A stretch of DNA of 64,000 nucleotides. Origin: Leucothrix mucor DSM 2157. Lineage in GTDB: Bacteria; Pseudomonadota; Gammaproteobacteria; Thiotrichales; Thiotrichaceae. The DNA is taken from NCBI RefSeq assembly GCF_000419525.1, contig NZ_ATTE01000001.1, positions 4,586,501 through 4,650,500 on the forward strand. Direction: 5' to 3'. The stretch's first letter is position 1. The number at the start of each line of letters is the position of its first letter. The translations under genes were made by a program, and so were the position numbers. The notes under the pieces are model-generated. The model did no database searches and was not told where the DNA came from. It saw nothing but the letters and a program-made list of their open reading frames with translations. This document shows, piece by piece, positions 9,206-18,075 of the stretch.

Positions 9206-9934
9206 ATGATGGCAAATTTCAAGACCCTATTGGCCTCCTTCGTATTGCTTTTCGTGTGTGTACTTAATGTACAGGCTGAAGATGCTGAAAGTGTTGTGGT
9301 AGTTGAGATTGTTGTCAGCGAGTTAGATGCCGATGCTGTGGCCAGTACGATTTCGGCGCCTGTCGAGGTCTTGATGCGCAGTTTGGATGGGGTGAAACTG
9401 ATCTCCGCAAAATCCAGCGATGGCGAGGCGTCCATTAGTGTGAGTTTCGGGCCGACCGAGAACGCCACGAATGATGCCGTGGAACGGGTACGCAATGCCT
9501 TGGAGGGCAACCTTGGTCAATTGCCGGACAGCATTACCAGCTTTTCGGTTAGCTACTCAGCTGTAATTCAAAACCAGATTCGAGCCGTTCCGCCGCGCTC
9601 ATTTGCCGGTCGATATTTAGGCAGAATTGAGAGTTCAAATGAGTTTTTGCCGATTATTACCGTCTTCAATAAGGCCTCTAACCCTGCGACGGGGACTTCT
9701 GCTGGCCTGTATTACATGAGTGAACCAACGCGTCTGATCAATGGCCGTTTGACTAACTGTACCGATAGCCGTGCGCGTGAAGTAAAGTGTCGCTGGCAAG
9801 ACCGATACGGAAGCGGCGATGTAACATTCGGTTTTAACGGTAATTATTCAAGCTTTGAAGGACGTTGGACCGTGAAGGGTAGTGAAGGTGAGTTCGCCTG
9901 GAGTGGTTTTAGTGTGAAATTGCCGGCTGAGTAA
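9206..9934 (+). CDS. Secreted protein of unknown function
   Basis: A 242-residue protein with a clear Sec signal peptide (hydrophobic 5-20, likely cut after VQA at 24). The rest is soluble and probably periplasmic or exported. The first mature half is acidic and rich in Val, Ser and Glu. The second half is beta-rich with repeated Gly/Tyr/Arg (RYGSGDVTFGFNGNYSSFEG) and two cysteines (in NCTDSR and KCRW) that could form a disulfide. The family is not recognised. It is divergent from hemN, with the FNR box about 100 bases upstream, so shared oxygen control is possible but unproven. Two ATGs in tandem (9206 and 9209) make the exact start uncertain by one codon. Confidence 0.8.
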   Translation: MMANFKTLLASFVLLFVCVLNVQAEDAESVVVVEIVVSELDADAVASTISAPVEVLMRSLDGVKLISAKSSDGEASISVSFGPTENATNDAVERVRNALEGNLGQLPDSITSFSVSYSAVIQNQIRAVPPRSFAGRYLGRIESSNEFLPIITVFNKASNPATGTSAGLYYMSEPTRLINGRLTNCTDSRAREVKCRWQDRYGSGDVTFGFNGNYSSFEGRWTVKGSEGEFAWSGFSVKLPAE

Positions 9935-10086
9935 TTACCCGACAAAACAGTTTTGATTGGCGAAAAATTCATGTATTCGATATATAGTTGACTAGTAAAT
10001 ATAAGTATTCAAAATGTAGATAGATGGTATATTGTATCGCGAATATAAGATTAAGTTTATTACTCTACTTATTTGGAGATGGAAGT

Positions 10087-11643
10087 ATGAAAAAACGTTT
10101 AACGCTGATTGCTAGCGCATTCCTGAGCATGGGGCTAATGGCTTCAGCTTCTGCTGAAACCCTGAAAATGGCCTACGATGCTGACCCAGTCAGTATGGAC
10201 CCTCAAGAGCAGCTTTCAGGTGGAACTTTACAGCTTTCCCATATGACTTTTGATCCGTTGGTACGTTGGGCAAAAGACTTAAGCTTCGAGCCTCGCCTTG
10301 CTGAAAAGTGGGAGCAGGTTGACGACAACACTATGCGTTTCTTCCTGCGCAAGGGCGTAAAATTCCATTCTGGTAACGAGATGACAGCCAAAGACGTGCT
10401 GTTTACCTTTAACCGTTTGAAAGAATCCCCAGACTTCAAAGGTATCTTTAGCATCTTTAAAGAAGCTAAAGCGGTTGATGACTACACGGTTGATTTGGTT
10501 ACCGATAAGCCATTCCCATTGGTACTAAACAACGCGACTTACATCTTCCCAATGGACAGTGCTTTCTACGAAGGCATGGATGAAAACGGTAAGCCGAAAG
10601 ATGCCATCGTAAAAGCGGGTGATTCATTCGCATCACGTAACTCATCCGGTACTGGCCCATTCACGGTAACAAGCCGCGAGCAGGGTGTAAAAGTTGAGTT
10701 TGCTCGTAATCCGGATTACTGGGATACCGAGTCAAAAGGTAACGTGTCTAAAATCGTTCTGACACCGATCAAAGAAGATCCAACTCGTGTTGCAGCACTG
10801 CTGTCTGGCGATGTGGATTTCATTGCACCGGTTCCACCAAACGATCATGAGCGTATTAAGGCAAGTGATAAAGTTGATCTGATCACCATGGGTGGTACAC
10901 GGATTATCACGTTCCAGATGAATCAGGAACGCGTTGAAGCATTTAAGAACCCTAAAGTTCGCTTAGCGGTTAACTATGCAATCAATCAAGTGGGTATCGT
11001 AGACAAAATCATGAAAGGTTTTGCGACGGCATCTGGCCAGTTGAGCCCTGCAGGTTACTTGGGTCACAACGAAGCATTGGTTCCACGTTATGATGTGGCT
11101 AAAGCGCAAGAGCTGATGAAAGAAGCAGGCTATGAAGATGGCTTTAGCGTGACGATGATGGCACCGAATAACCGCTACGTGAACGATGACAAAATCGCTC
11201 AGGCAGTGGCTTCTATGCTGGCAAAAATCAAGATCAAAGTTGAGCTGAAGACTCTGCCAAAAGCACAGTACTGGCCCGAGTTTGATGCGCGCGCTGCTGA
11301 CATGATGATGATCGGCTGGCACTCAGATACTGAAGATAGTAATAACTTCTTCGAGTTCCTGACTGCATGTCCAAACAAAGAGACTGGTGCTGGTCAATAC
11401 AACGCAGGTAACTACTGTAACCCTGAAGCTGACAAGATGATGGCTGAAGCGAATGCAATTGTTGATCCTGAAAAGCGTGCTGAGATCATGCAGAAGATCG
11501 AGCAAATGTTGTATGACGATGGTGCCTTCGTGCCGTTACATTGGCAGAACCTGGCATGGGCTGCGAACAAGAAAGTGGACATCGAGCCAGTGCTTAACGT
11601 AATGGATTTCCCATACTTGGGCGATCTGGTTATCAAAAAATAA
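10087..11643 (+). CDS. Dipeptide/oligopeptide-type ABC transporter substrate-binding protein
   Basis: A periplasmic SBP_bac_5 family binding protein (518 residues), first gene of a five-gene ABC operon. The chosen ATG follows GGAGATGGAAGT and gives a standard signal peptide (KKRLTLIASAFLSMGLMASASA). An in-frame upstream extension would put hydrophobic residues before it and is not preferred. Mature features include YDADPVSMDPQ, a family-like LRKGVKFHSG segment and FAxRNPDYW. Family members bind di- or oligopeptides, nickel, haem, opines or glutathione, and the substrate here is not determined. A hairpin between this gene and the permease would favour higher expression of the binding protein. 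Confidence 0.93.
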   Translation: MKKRLTLIASAFLSMGLMASASAETLKMAYDADPVSMDPQEQLSGGTLQLSHMTFDPLVRWAKDLSFEPRLAEKWEQVDDNTMRFFLRKGVKFHSGNEMTAKDVLFTFNRLKESPDFKGIFSIFKEAKAVDDYTVDLVTDKPFPLVLNNATYIFPMDSAFYEGMDENGKPKDAIVKAGDSFASRNSSGTGPFTVTSREQGVKVEFARNPDYWDTESKGNVSKIVLTPIKEDPTRVAALLSGDVDFIAPVPPNDHERIKASDKVDLITMGGTRIITFQMNQERVEAFKNPKVRLAVNYAINQVGIVDKIMKGFATASGQLSPAGYLGHNEALVPRYDVAKAQELMKEAGYEDGFSVTMMAPNNRYVNDDKIAQAVASMLAKIKIKVELKTLPKAQYWPEFDARAADMMMIGWHSDTEDSNNFFEFLTACPNKETGAGQYNAGNYCNPEADKMMAEANAIVDPEKRAEIMQKIEQMLYDDGAFVPLHWQNLAWAANKKVDIEPVLNVMDFPYLGDLVIKK

Positions 11644-11662
11644 GATAGCCACACAGTCAGTT

Positions 11663-11693
11663 GGGCTTGCCGTTATGACATGGCGGCAAGCCC
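11663..11693 (+). terminator. Intergenic hairpin after the binding-protein gene
   Basis: A perfect 10-bp stem (GGGCTTGCCG at 11663-11672, CGGCAAGCCC at 11684-11693) with an 11-base loop and no clear T-run. It is 20 bases past the stop codon. It is better read as an mRNA-stabilising or partial-termination hairpin within the operon than as a full terminator. Confidence 0.6.
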
Positions 11694-11773
11694 TTCGATA
11701 ATCGTTTGTTGTAACAACAGTGGCCTCACTACTCTGTGAGCGGCCTTCCCCAAATTCAAAAGATAGTATTTCA

Positions 11774-12748
11774 ATGATTGCATTCTTGCTCAAGCGGTTG
11801 ATGCAAGGACTGGTCGTGATGTTCGTTATCAGCGTGATCAGTTTTTCCATTCAAGATAATCTCGGTGACCCGCTCCGGGATCTGGTGGGACAGTCCGTCT
11901 CCGAAGAAGAACGTCAACTCATGCGCGATGATATGGGGCTTAACGACCCGTTTTTTGTGCAGTACTGGCGCTTTGCCAAAAAGGCCGTACAGGGCGACCT
12001 TGGCACCTCCTACTTTTTTAAAGAACCTGCTTTAGAAGTTATCGCGAAAAAGCTGCCGGCCACGCTGGAGTTGGTGTTTGGCGCGACAATTATTATTGTG
12101 TGTTTATCGGTGCCGCTCGGTGTGTTCACCGCCATTCACCCCAAACACTTCGCCTCCAAAATTATTATGGGGATCAGTACCGTCGGTATCTCTGTGCCGG
12201 TATTCCTGACCGCCATCGGACTCATATACTTATTCTCAGTTGAGCTAGGTTGGATGCCATCCTACGGGCGTGGTGAAACCTATCAGATCACTGAAAACTG
12301 GGACACGGTACTGCTGACGGCCGATGGCTTGAAGCATTTGGTGTTGCCATCCGTCACGCTGGCTTCGATTATGTTGCCGTTGTTTATTCGACTGATTCGC
12401 TCTGAAATGATGGAAGTGTTGCAGTCGGAATACGTGAAATTTGCCTGGGCTAAAGGGATTTCACCGAAGCGTATCTACTTTCTGCATGCTTTGAAAAACA
12501 CCATGCTGCCGGTTATTACGGTGGGTGGGGTACAGATTGGAACCATGGTGGCTTACACCATTTTGACTGAGACCGTGTTTCAGTGGCCGGGTATGGGCTT
12601 CTTGTTCCTGGAAGCTGTTAACCGTGTCGATACCCCATTGATTGTGGCGTACCTGATTGTGGTCGGGGCTATTTTTGTGATTACCAATACCTTGGTTGAT
12701 CTGATTTACGGTTTGGTTAATCCCACCGTCAAACTGATAAAGCGGTGA
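11774..12748 (+). CDS. Dipeptide-type ABC transporter permease (DppB-like)
   Basis: A 324-residue inner-membrane subunit with an N-terminal membrane segment, a periplasmic loop and five more segments of the BPD_transp_1 fold. It carries the EAA-like loop (VKFAWAKGISPKRIYFLHALKN) that docks with the ATPases. The start is set at the second in-frame ATG (MIAFLLKRLMQG), which matches the family's N-terminus. An upstream ATG at 11720 would add 18 polar residues. Its stop is 4 bases before the next permease start, showing tight coupling. Codon use is like its neighbours. Confidence 0.92.
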   Translation: MIAFLLKRLMQGLVVMFVISVISFSIQDNLGDPLRDLVGQSVSEEERQLMRDDMGLNDPFFVQYWRFAKKAVQGDLGTSYFFKEPALEVIAKKLPATLELVFGATIIIVCLSVPLGVFTAIHPKHFASKIIMGISTVGISVPVFLTAIGLIYLFSVELGWMPSYGRGETYQITENWDTVLLTADGLKHLVLPSVTLASIMLPLFIRLIRSEMMEVLQSEYVKFAWAKGISPKRIYFLHALKNTMLPVITVGGVQIGTMVAYTILTETVFQWPGMGFLFLEAVNRVDTPLIVAYLIVVGAIFVITNTLVDLIYGLVNPTVKLIKR

Positions 12749-12752
12749 GGCG

Positions 12753-13730
12753 ATGAATACTATGAGTGATAACACAACAAAGAAAGCGGCTAAGCGATTG
12801 GTCGGTGAACGCCCGAGCCGCATGAAGCGGTTCCTTGGCTCGCACTTTTGGCACAGTTTCAAAACTGACCGTGTGGCACAGATTAGCTTCCTGCTGTTTT
12901 TGACCGCCGTGATCATGGCGTTGTGCGCGCCGATTCTAGCGCCATTCGACCCTTATGATCTGGCTGCCATCGACATTATGGATTCGGAAATCCCGCCAAG
13001 TTGGAAAGAGGGCGGCGACTCACGATTCTGGCTCGGTACGGATGCCCAAGGCCGTGATATGTGGTCGACCATTTTATATGGCACGCGCCTCTCGCTAATG
13101 ATTGGTATCTGTGCGGTAATGTTGCAGGCCTTTCTGGGCATCATTTTTGGCTTGGCCGCAGGCTATATCGGCGGTCGTGTCGATAGCGTGTTAATGCGTA
13201 TGGCTGATATCCAATTATCGTTCTCTACTTTGATGGTAGCGATTATTGTCTTGGCGATTTTCCAAGCGAGTTTTGGGGCAGAGCTGTATCAGGAGCTGGC
13301 AGTAATTATGCTGGTACTGGTCATTGGTATTGCCGAGTGGCCGCAATATGCGCGCACCATTCGTGCCTCGGTATTGGCTGAAAAAGAGAAGGAATATGTG
13401 GATGCGGCACGCGTGATGGGTTTGCCATCGCCACGCATTATGTTCCGCCACATTTTGCCCAATACCTTGTCACCGATTTTGGTGATCTCCACGGTGCAGG
13501 TCGCGAATGCGATTATCTCTGAGGCGTCTTTGTCGTTCTTAGGCTTGGGTATGCCGGTGTCGCAGCCGTCATTAGGCTCGCTAATTTCCAGTGGTTTCGC
13601 GTATATCCTATCAGGCTCTTGGTGGATTTCAGTGATTCCCGGTGTGATTCTAATCGCCATTGTATTGGTCATGAATCTACTCGGTGACTGGCTGCGTGAT
13701 GTGCTAAACCCCAAACTGTACAAAGGCTAG
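12753..13730 (+). CDS. Dipeptide-type ABC transporter permease (DppC-like)
   Basis: A 325-residue second permease of the operon. It has a hydrophilic N-terminus (1-45), one membrane segment near 48-68, then a periplasmic stretch containing WLGTDAQGRDMWST (a DppC hallmark), and five further segments. The EAA-like loop is EKEYVDAARVMGLPSPRIMFRHILPN. It begins 4 bases after the DppB-like gene and is followed after 9 bases by the first ATPase. Together the two permeases form the membrane channel. Confidence 0.92.
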   Translation: MNTMSDNTTKKAAKRLVGERPSRMKRFLGSHFWHSFKTDRVAQISFLLFLTAVIMALCAPILAPFDPYDLAAIDIMDSEIPPSWKEGGDSRFWLGTDAQGRDMWSTILYGTRLSLMIGICAVMLQAFLGIIFGLAAGYIGGRVDSVLMRMADIQLSFSTLMVAIIVLAIFQASFGAELYQELAVIMLVLVIGIAEWPQYARTIRASVLAEKEKEYVDAARVMGLPSPRIMFRHILPNTLSPILVISTVQVANAIISEASLSFLGLGMPVSQPSLGSLISSGFAYILSGSWWISVIPGVILIAIVLVMNLLGDWLRDVLNPKLYKG

Positions 13731-13739
13731 GAGAGACTT

Positions 13740-14720
13740 ATGCCATTATTATCGGTCAATAATCTCGAAGTGCAGTTTGCCCTGAGACAGGGTGCAGTGA
13801 CGGCACTGCGGGATATCTGTTTTAAACTGGAGCGCGGTGAGCGCTTGGGTGTGGTGGGAGAGTCAGGTGCCGGAAAGTCGGTACTGGGATTCTCGATTAT
13901 TAACTTGATTAGTAAGCCCGGTGCGATCACGCATGGCGAAGTGGTTTACGAAGATCAAAACCTTGCAGTGATGGATAACAAGCAGCTGCGCAGCATTCGC
14001 GGTAATCGCATTGCCATGATCTTTCAGGACCCAATGATGACGCTGAACCCAGTGCTCACCATTGGTGCTCAGATGGTTGAGTGCTTACATGCGCATCGCA
14101 AGATTAGCAAAGCGGAAGCGCGTGCGATTGCTTTGGATAAGCTCAAGCAGGTGCAAATTCCCTCGCCGGAAACGCGTTTAGATCAGTATCCGCATGAGTT
14201 ATCCGGTGGTATGCGCCAGCGTATTGTTATCGCGATTAGCTTGCTGCTCGACCCTGATTTGATCATTGCGGATGAGCCGACTACGGCACTGGATGTGACG
14301 ATTCAGGCGGAGATCATGGATCTGATTCTCACTTTGTGCAAAGAGCACAATGTGGCGCTGATGCTGATTACGCATGACTTGGGCGTGGTGGCAGAAGTTA
14401 CTCAACGCACCATGGTGATGTACGCCGGACGCATTATTGAGGAAGGCCCGACGCAGGAAATTATTCACAATGCGCGCCATCCTTATACCCACGGTTTGAT
14501 CAATGCTTTGCCGGAAATGACAACGCCTGGCCAACGCTTGAATCAAATCCCGGGCTCTATGCCATCGCTGCAATCGATTCCTGATGGCTGTGCGTTTAGA
14601 GCGCGTTGCGATCGTGCGATTGAGGTTTGTAAAACGCAGGTGCCGGGCTTACAACTCCAGCAAGATGTCAAAGTAGCCTGTCATTTGTATAGTCCGGAGA
14701 ATGAGGTGCCACATGGGTAA
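13740..14720 (+). CDS. Dipeptide-type ABC transporter ATP-binding protein (DppD-like)
   Basis: A 326-residue ATPase. Walker A is GESGAGKS at residues 40-47, the signature LSGGMRQR starts at 154, and Walker B with its following residues reads DEPTTALDV. The C-terminal oligopeptide-ABC domain carries cysteines (CAFRARCDRA...VCKTQ...VACH) that in this subfamily often bind a [4Fe-4S] cluster. It has a good GGAGAG ribosome site. Its last eight bases overlap the start of the DppF-like gene, so translation is coupled. Confidence 0.94.
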   Translation: MPLLSVNNLEVQFALRQGAVTALRDICFKLERGERLGVVGESGAGKSVLGFSIINLISKPGAITHGEVVYEDQNLAVMDNKQLRSIRGNRIAMIFQDPMMTLNPVLTIGAQMVECLHAHRKISKAEARAIALDKLKQVQIPSPETRLDQYPHELSGGMRQRIVIAISLLLDPDLIIADEPTTALDVTIQAEIMDLILTLCKEHNVALMLITHDLGVVAEVTQRTMVMYAGRIIEEGPTQEIIHNARHPYTHGLINALPEMTTPGQRLNQIPGSMPSLQSIPDGCAFRARCDRAIEVCKTQVPGLQLQQDVKVACHLYSPENEVPHG

Positions 14721-15729
14721 TTCATCCGCGCCATTAGTTGAAATTAAAAATCTGCACAAACGTTTCTCAATCTCTGGTGACTTTTTAGATCAGATCAAGT
14801 TTCAGGGCGGGCGTCTCGTTCGTAAGCAGGAATTTGTACATGCCATCAACGGTGTGACCTTGGATGTTAAGCCCGGCGAAGCCTTGTGTATCGTGGGTGA
14901 GTCTGGCTGCGGAAAGTCGACTGTCGCGCGTAATGTGATGGGTTTGCTAACACCGAGCGAAGGTGAAATTCATTACCGTGGCGAGCGCATTGATCACTTA
15001 AGCGCTAAGGAACTGCTGCCGTATCGCCGGAAAATGCAGATGATTTTCCAGAACCCTTACGCCTCGCTCAACCCGCGGATGACCATTAACAAGACGCTGC
15101 AAGAGCCGATTCGTTTTCACAATCCTAGTTGGAGTGAAGATGAGGTTAAGGACAAAGTCGTCGAAGTCATGGAGTCGGTCGGAATTGACCCTGGCTGGGG
15201 CGTGCGTTTCTCGCATGAGTTCTCCGGTGGTCAGCGTCAGCGTATTAGTATTGCGCGGGCCTTAGCGGTCGACCCTGAGTTCATTATGGCTGATGAGCCG
15301 ATTTCGGCGCTGGATGTGTCGATTCAGGCGCAAGTGCTGAACTTGCTGATGGAAGCGCAGGAAGCACGTAATCTTACCTATATGTTTATCACGCATGATT
15401 TGTCGGTGGTTGAGCACTTTGGAACACGGGTTGCTGTGATGTATCTCGGTACGGTGTGTGAAGTGGCGAAAACGGCTGACTTGTTTGCGACGCCAAAGCA
15501 CCCTTACACGCAGGCGCTGTTATCGGCGATTCCACGTTTGGATGCGAAAAAGCGTCCGCACATTAAGCTGCACGGTGAAGTGCCAACGCCGGTAAATTTG
15601 CCGAGTGGTTGCGTATTCCACGGACGTTGCCCGCACGTTAACCAGCGCTGTAAGGAAGAGATTCCCTTAGTGCGTCAGGTGGATGGCGGCGGCGTGGCCT
15701 GCCATGCAGTAGAGGAAGGGCGTATTTAA
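14713..15729 (+). CDS. Dipeptide-type ABC transporter ATP-binding protein (DppF-like)
   Basis: The second ATPase of the importer, 338 residues. Walker A GESGCGKS is at residues 62-69, followed by the signature FSGGQRQR and Walker B with DEPISALDV. The C-terminal cysteine-bearing domain (CVFHGRCPHVNQRC...VACH) matches the DppD-like partner. The start is the ATG at 14713, preceded by GAGGT at 14703-14707; an in-frame codon at 14701 lacks a suitable site. A perfect 11-bp hairpin follows the stop codon before the aminotransferase gene. Confidence 0.94.
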   Translation: MGNSSAPLVEIKNLHKRFSISGDFLDQIKFQGGRLVRKQEFVHAINGVTLDVKPGEALCIVGESGCGKSTVARNVMGLLTPSEGEIHYRGERIDHLSAKELLPYRRKMQMIFQNPYASLNPRMTINKTLQEPIRFHNPSWSEDEVKDKVVEVMESVGIDPGWGVRFSHEFSGGQRQRISIARALAVDPEFIMADEPISALDVSIQAQVLNLLMEAQEARNLTYMFITHDLSVVEHFGTRVAVMYLGTVCEVAKTADLFATPKHPYTQALLSAIPRLDAKKRPHIKLHGEVPTPVNLPSGCVFHGRCPHVNQRCKEEIPLVRQVDGGGVACHAVEEGRI

Positions 15730-15748
15730 GCTTAGTATGGGGATTGCC

Positions 15749-15782
15749 GGAGTCGTCTTATTAGCGATATAAAGACGACTCC
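15749..15782 (+). repeat. Perfect hairpin between the ABC operon and the aminotransferase
   Basis: GGAGTCGTCTT (15749-15759) and AAGACGACTCC (15772-15782) form a perfect 11-bp stem with a 12-base loop. No T-run follows. It may limit read-through or stabilise the upstream message. Confidence 0.6.
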
Positions 15783-15805
15783 AAACCCTCACTACAGGAA
15801 ATGCC

Positions 15806-16990
15806 ATGACACACGCCAAGCCTATGCGCGACTTTGGTCTCGAAGTCTTTTTCTCCCGCTGGGAATTCAACGCTAAACACCACATGACGGCTTCGGATTT
15901 GGAAAGCATGAGCTTATCTGAACTGCTTGCCATGGCATCACCGGAAGATAAATCCGCGTTTGAAAACCTATGGCTTGGCTACACCGAAACGTGGGGAGCG
16001 CCCGCGCTGCGAGTGGAAATCGCCAAAACCTATGAGTGCATGCAACCAGAGAATATTCTGTGTTTAGCTGGTGCGGGCGAAGGCTTGTATACCGTTGCCA
16101 AAGTGCTGTTGAGCGCCGATGATCATGTCATCGTACCCACCCCAAATTATCAAAGTGCCGAAACGGTGCCGTTATCAGTGTGTGAAGTGACCGGCGTACC
16201 GATGCACTATCAGCCGCCACAGCCTGATCAAAACGGCATTGCTAATGGCGGTTGGCGATTAGATCTTGATGATGTACGCGCGGCGATTCAGCCCAATACC
16301 AAACTGATTTCACTGAACTTCCCGCATAACCCAACCGGCATGTTGATGGGGCGTGAGGACTTAGATGCGCTGATTGCCTTATGCCGCGAGCATGGCTTGT
16401 ATCTGCTGAGCGATGAGGTGTATTACGGCGTTGAGCTTGACCCTAGCAACCGCATGCCGCAAATCGCTGATATTTATGAGCGGGGTATTTCACTCAACGT
16501 GATGTCTAAAGCCTATGGCATGCCGGGCTTACGCGTGGGCTGGATTGCCAGTCAGGATAAAGCACTGCTGCAAAAAGTAGAGCGCTATAAGCATTATCTG
16601 TCGATTTGTAACTCGGCACCCTCTGAGCAATTATCACTGATTGCCCTTAAAAACCGTGAGCAGATACTGGGCCGCAACCACGCTATCATGCTGGACAATG
16701 TGGTGTTACTGGAGCAGTTATTTAATGACTTTCCGGGACTGGTTGAATGGCAACGCCCAATGGGTGGCTGTGTTGCATTTCCTAAATACACCGGCCCCGG
16801 AACCGGGGAAGAATTCTGCCGATTATTGATTGAGGAAAGTGGCGTGCTGCTACTGCCATCGTCGATTTATTCCTCCGAATTGACGGACGTACCGCAAGAT
16901 CATTTCCGCATTGGTATTGGCCGCGATCAAGTGTTTAAAGACGGGCTGGCCGCAATGCGCACGCACTTTGAGACGCATTACTCCGATTGA
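15806..16990 (+). CDS. PLP-dependent class I/II aminotransferase
   Basis: A 394-residue fold-type I aminotransferase. The PLP Schiff-base lysine is K235 in the SKAYGMPGLRVGW motif. The NFPHNPTG segment and SDEVYYG, which bind PLP and substrate, are both present. The closest recollection is the branch containing capreomycidine synthase-like and alanine-type aminotransferases, so the substrate is open. A CAGGAAATGCC ribosome site supports the start. It follows the peptide-type ABC operon after a hairpin and may use an amine or amino acid imported by it; that link is by position only. Confidence 0.88.
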   Translation: MTHAKPMRDFGLEVFFSRWEFNAKHHMTASDLESMSLSELLAMASPEDKSAFENLWLGYTETWGAPALRVEIAKTYECMQPENILCLAGAGEGLYTVAKVLLSADDHVIVPTPNYQSAETVPLSVCEVTGVPMHYQPPQPDQNGIANGGWRLDLDDVRAAIQPNTKLISLNFPHNPTGMLMGREDLDALIALCREHGLYLLSDEVYYGVELDPSNRMPQIADIYERGISLNVMSKAYGMPGLRVGWIASQDKALLQKVERYKHYLSICNSAPSEQLSLIALKNREQILGRNHAIMLDNVVLLEQLFNDFPGLVEWQRPMGGCVAFPKYTGPGTGEEFCRLLIEESGVLLLPSSIYSSELTDVPQDHFRIGIGRDQVFKDGLAAMRTHFETHYSD

Positions 16991-17059
16991 TGAAATAACG
17001 CTGGCCATGCACCGAGTCATTCGCTTAGAGTCGGGAGCTCATTAAGCAAGGTCAGTACT

Positions 17060-18043
17060 ATGAATTTGGGATTTATGCAGGCCATTGGCGCCTTTTTCAT
17101 CTGGGGATTATTCCCGCTGTATTGGAAGCTGTTGCAGTCAGTACCGGCCACGCAAATTGTGGCGCATCGCATTGCTTGGTCCTTTGTGATTCTGTTTATC
17201 GTGATCCTGCTCACCAAGCGCAGCAAAGAGCTAATGGCGGGCGTTCGCAATAAAACCACGGTCGGCATTTATGCGCTGGCTGCGGTGTTGGTCAGCATCA
17301 ACTGGGTGGTTTATGTGTGGGCGGTGAATGCCGGTTTTGTGGTTGAAACCAGCTTGGGCTATTTCATTAATCCCCTAGTGAGTGTGTTGCTCGGTGTGGT
17401 GTTCTTGAAAGAGAGACTGCGTAAATTGCAATGGGTAGCGGTTGGCTCGGCATTTTGCGGCGTGCTATATCTGGCGCTAGTGTATGGTCAAGTTCCTTGG
17501 ATTGCTTTAACGCTGGGCATCTCCTTTGGCTTTTATGGCTTGGTTAAAAAGAAAGCGCCGCTGGGGTCTATTTCTGGTTTGACCGTGGAAACCTGTGTGC
17601 TGTTTTTGCCAGCGCTTGGATTTTTGCTTTATAGCGAATGGCAGGGCGTGGGGAGCTTTGCACACTCCGGCCCGTTAGATATTGGGCTACTGATTGGGGC
17701 GGGTTTGATCACGACAGTACCTTTATTGTTATTTGCTTCTGCGACTAAGAATGTGCCGTTGAGCTTGGTGGGGATTTTTCAATATATCGCACCGACCATG
17801 CATTTAATGTTTGGGCTGTTCGTGTTTAAGGAAACGTTTACGTTCCATCAGTTTGTGGGTTATGGTTTTGTTTGGCTGGCGGTGTTGTTGTTTATTGTAG
17901 ATGGGATTCGGCGGTATCGGGCTAATCAGAAGGTGGCGAAAAAGGTAAGTGGTATCAGTAAAGGCAGTCTTAACAACCTAAAGCCACAAACAGCGATAAG
18001 TGATGAGGAGTCAATGCTCAGTGCGATTAATGAACGTAATTAA
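17060..18043 (+). CDS. rarD: EamA-family permease RarD
   Basis: A 327-residue protein with ten membrane segments of the drug/metabolite transporter superfamily. The RarD-type N-terminus (AIGAFFIWGLFPLYWKLL), the SWVVYVWAVN-like motif (here NWVVYVWAVNAGFV) and GYFINPLVSVLLG are all present. The last ~35 residues are a polar extension not needed for the fold. RarD transports an undefined small metabolite; chloramphenicol-related phenotypes named the family. The gene is convergent with the ATPase gene 32 bases away, and no terminator is visible between them. Confidence 0.9.
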   Translation: MNLGFMQAIGAFFIWGLFPLYWKLLQSVPATQIVAHRIAWSFVILFIVILLTKRSKELMAGVRNKTTVGIYALAAVLVSINWVVYVWAVNAGFVVETSLGYFINPLVSVLLGVVFLKERLRKLQWVAVGSAFCGVLYLALVYGQVPWIALTLGISFGFYGLVKKKAPLGSISGLTVETCVLFLPALGFLLYSEWQGVGSFAHSGPLDIGLLIGAGLITTVPLLLFASATKNVPLSLVGIFQYIAPTMHLMFGLFVFKETFTFHQFVGYGFVWLAVLLFIVDGIRRYRANQKVAKKVSGISKGSLNNLKPQTAISDEESMLSAINERN

Positions 18044-18075
18044 TGCTGTGGTTGCTTAAGGTTTACGAAGGTGGT

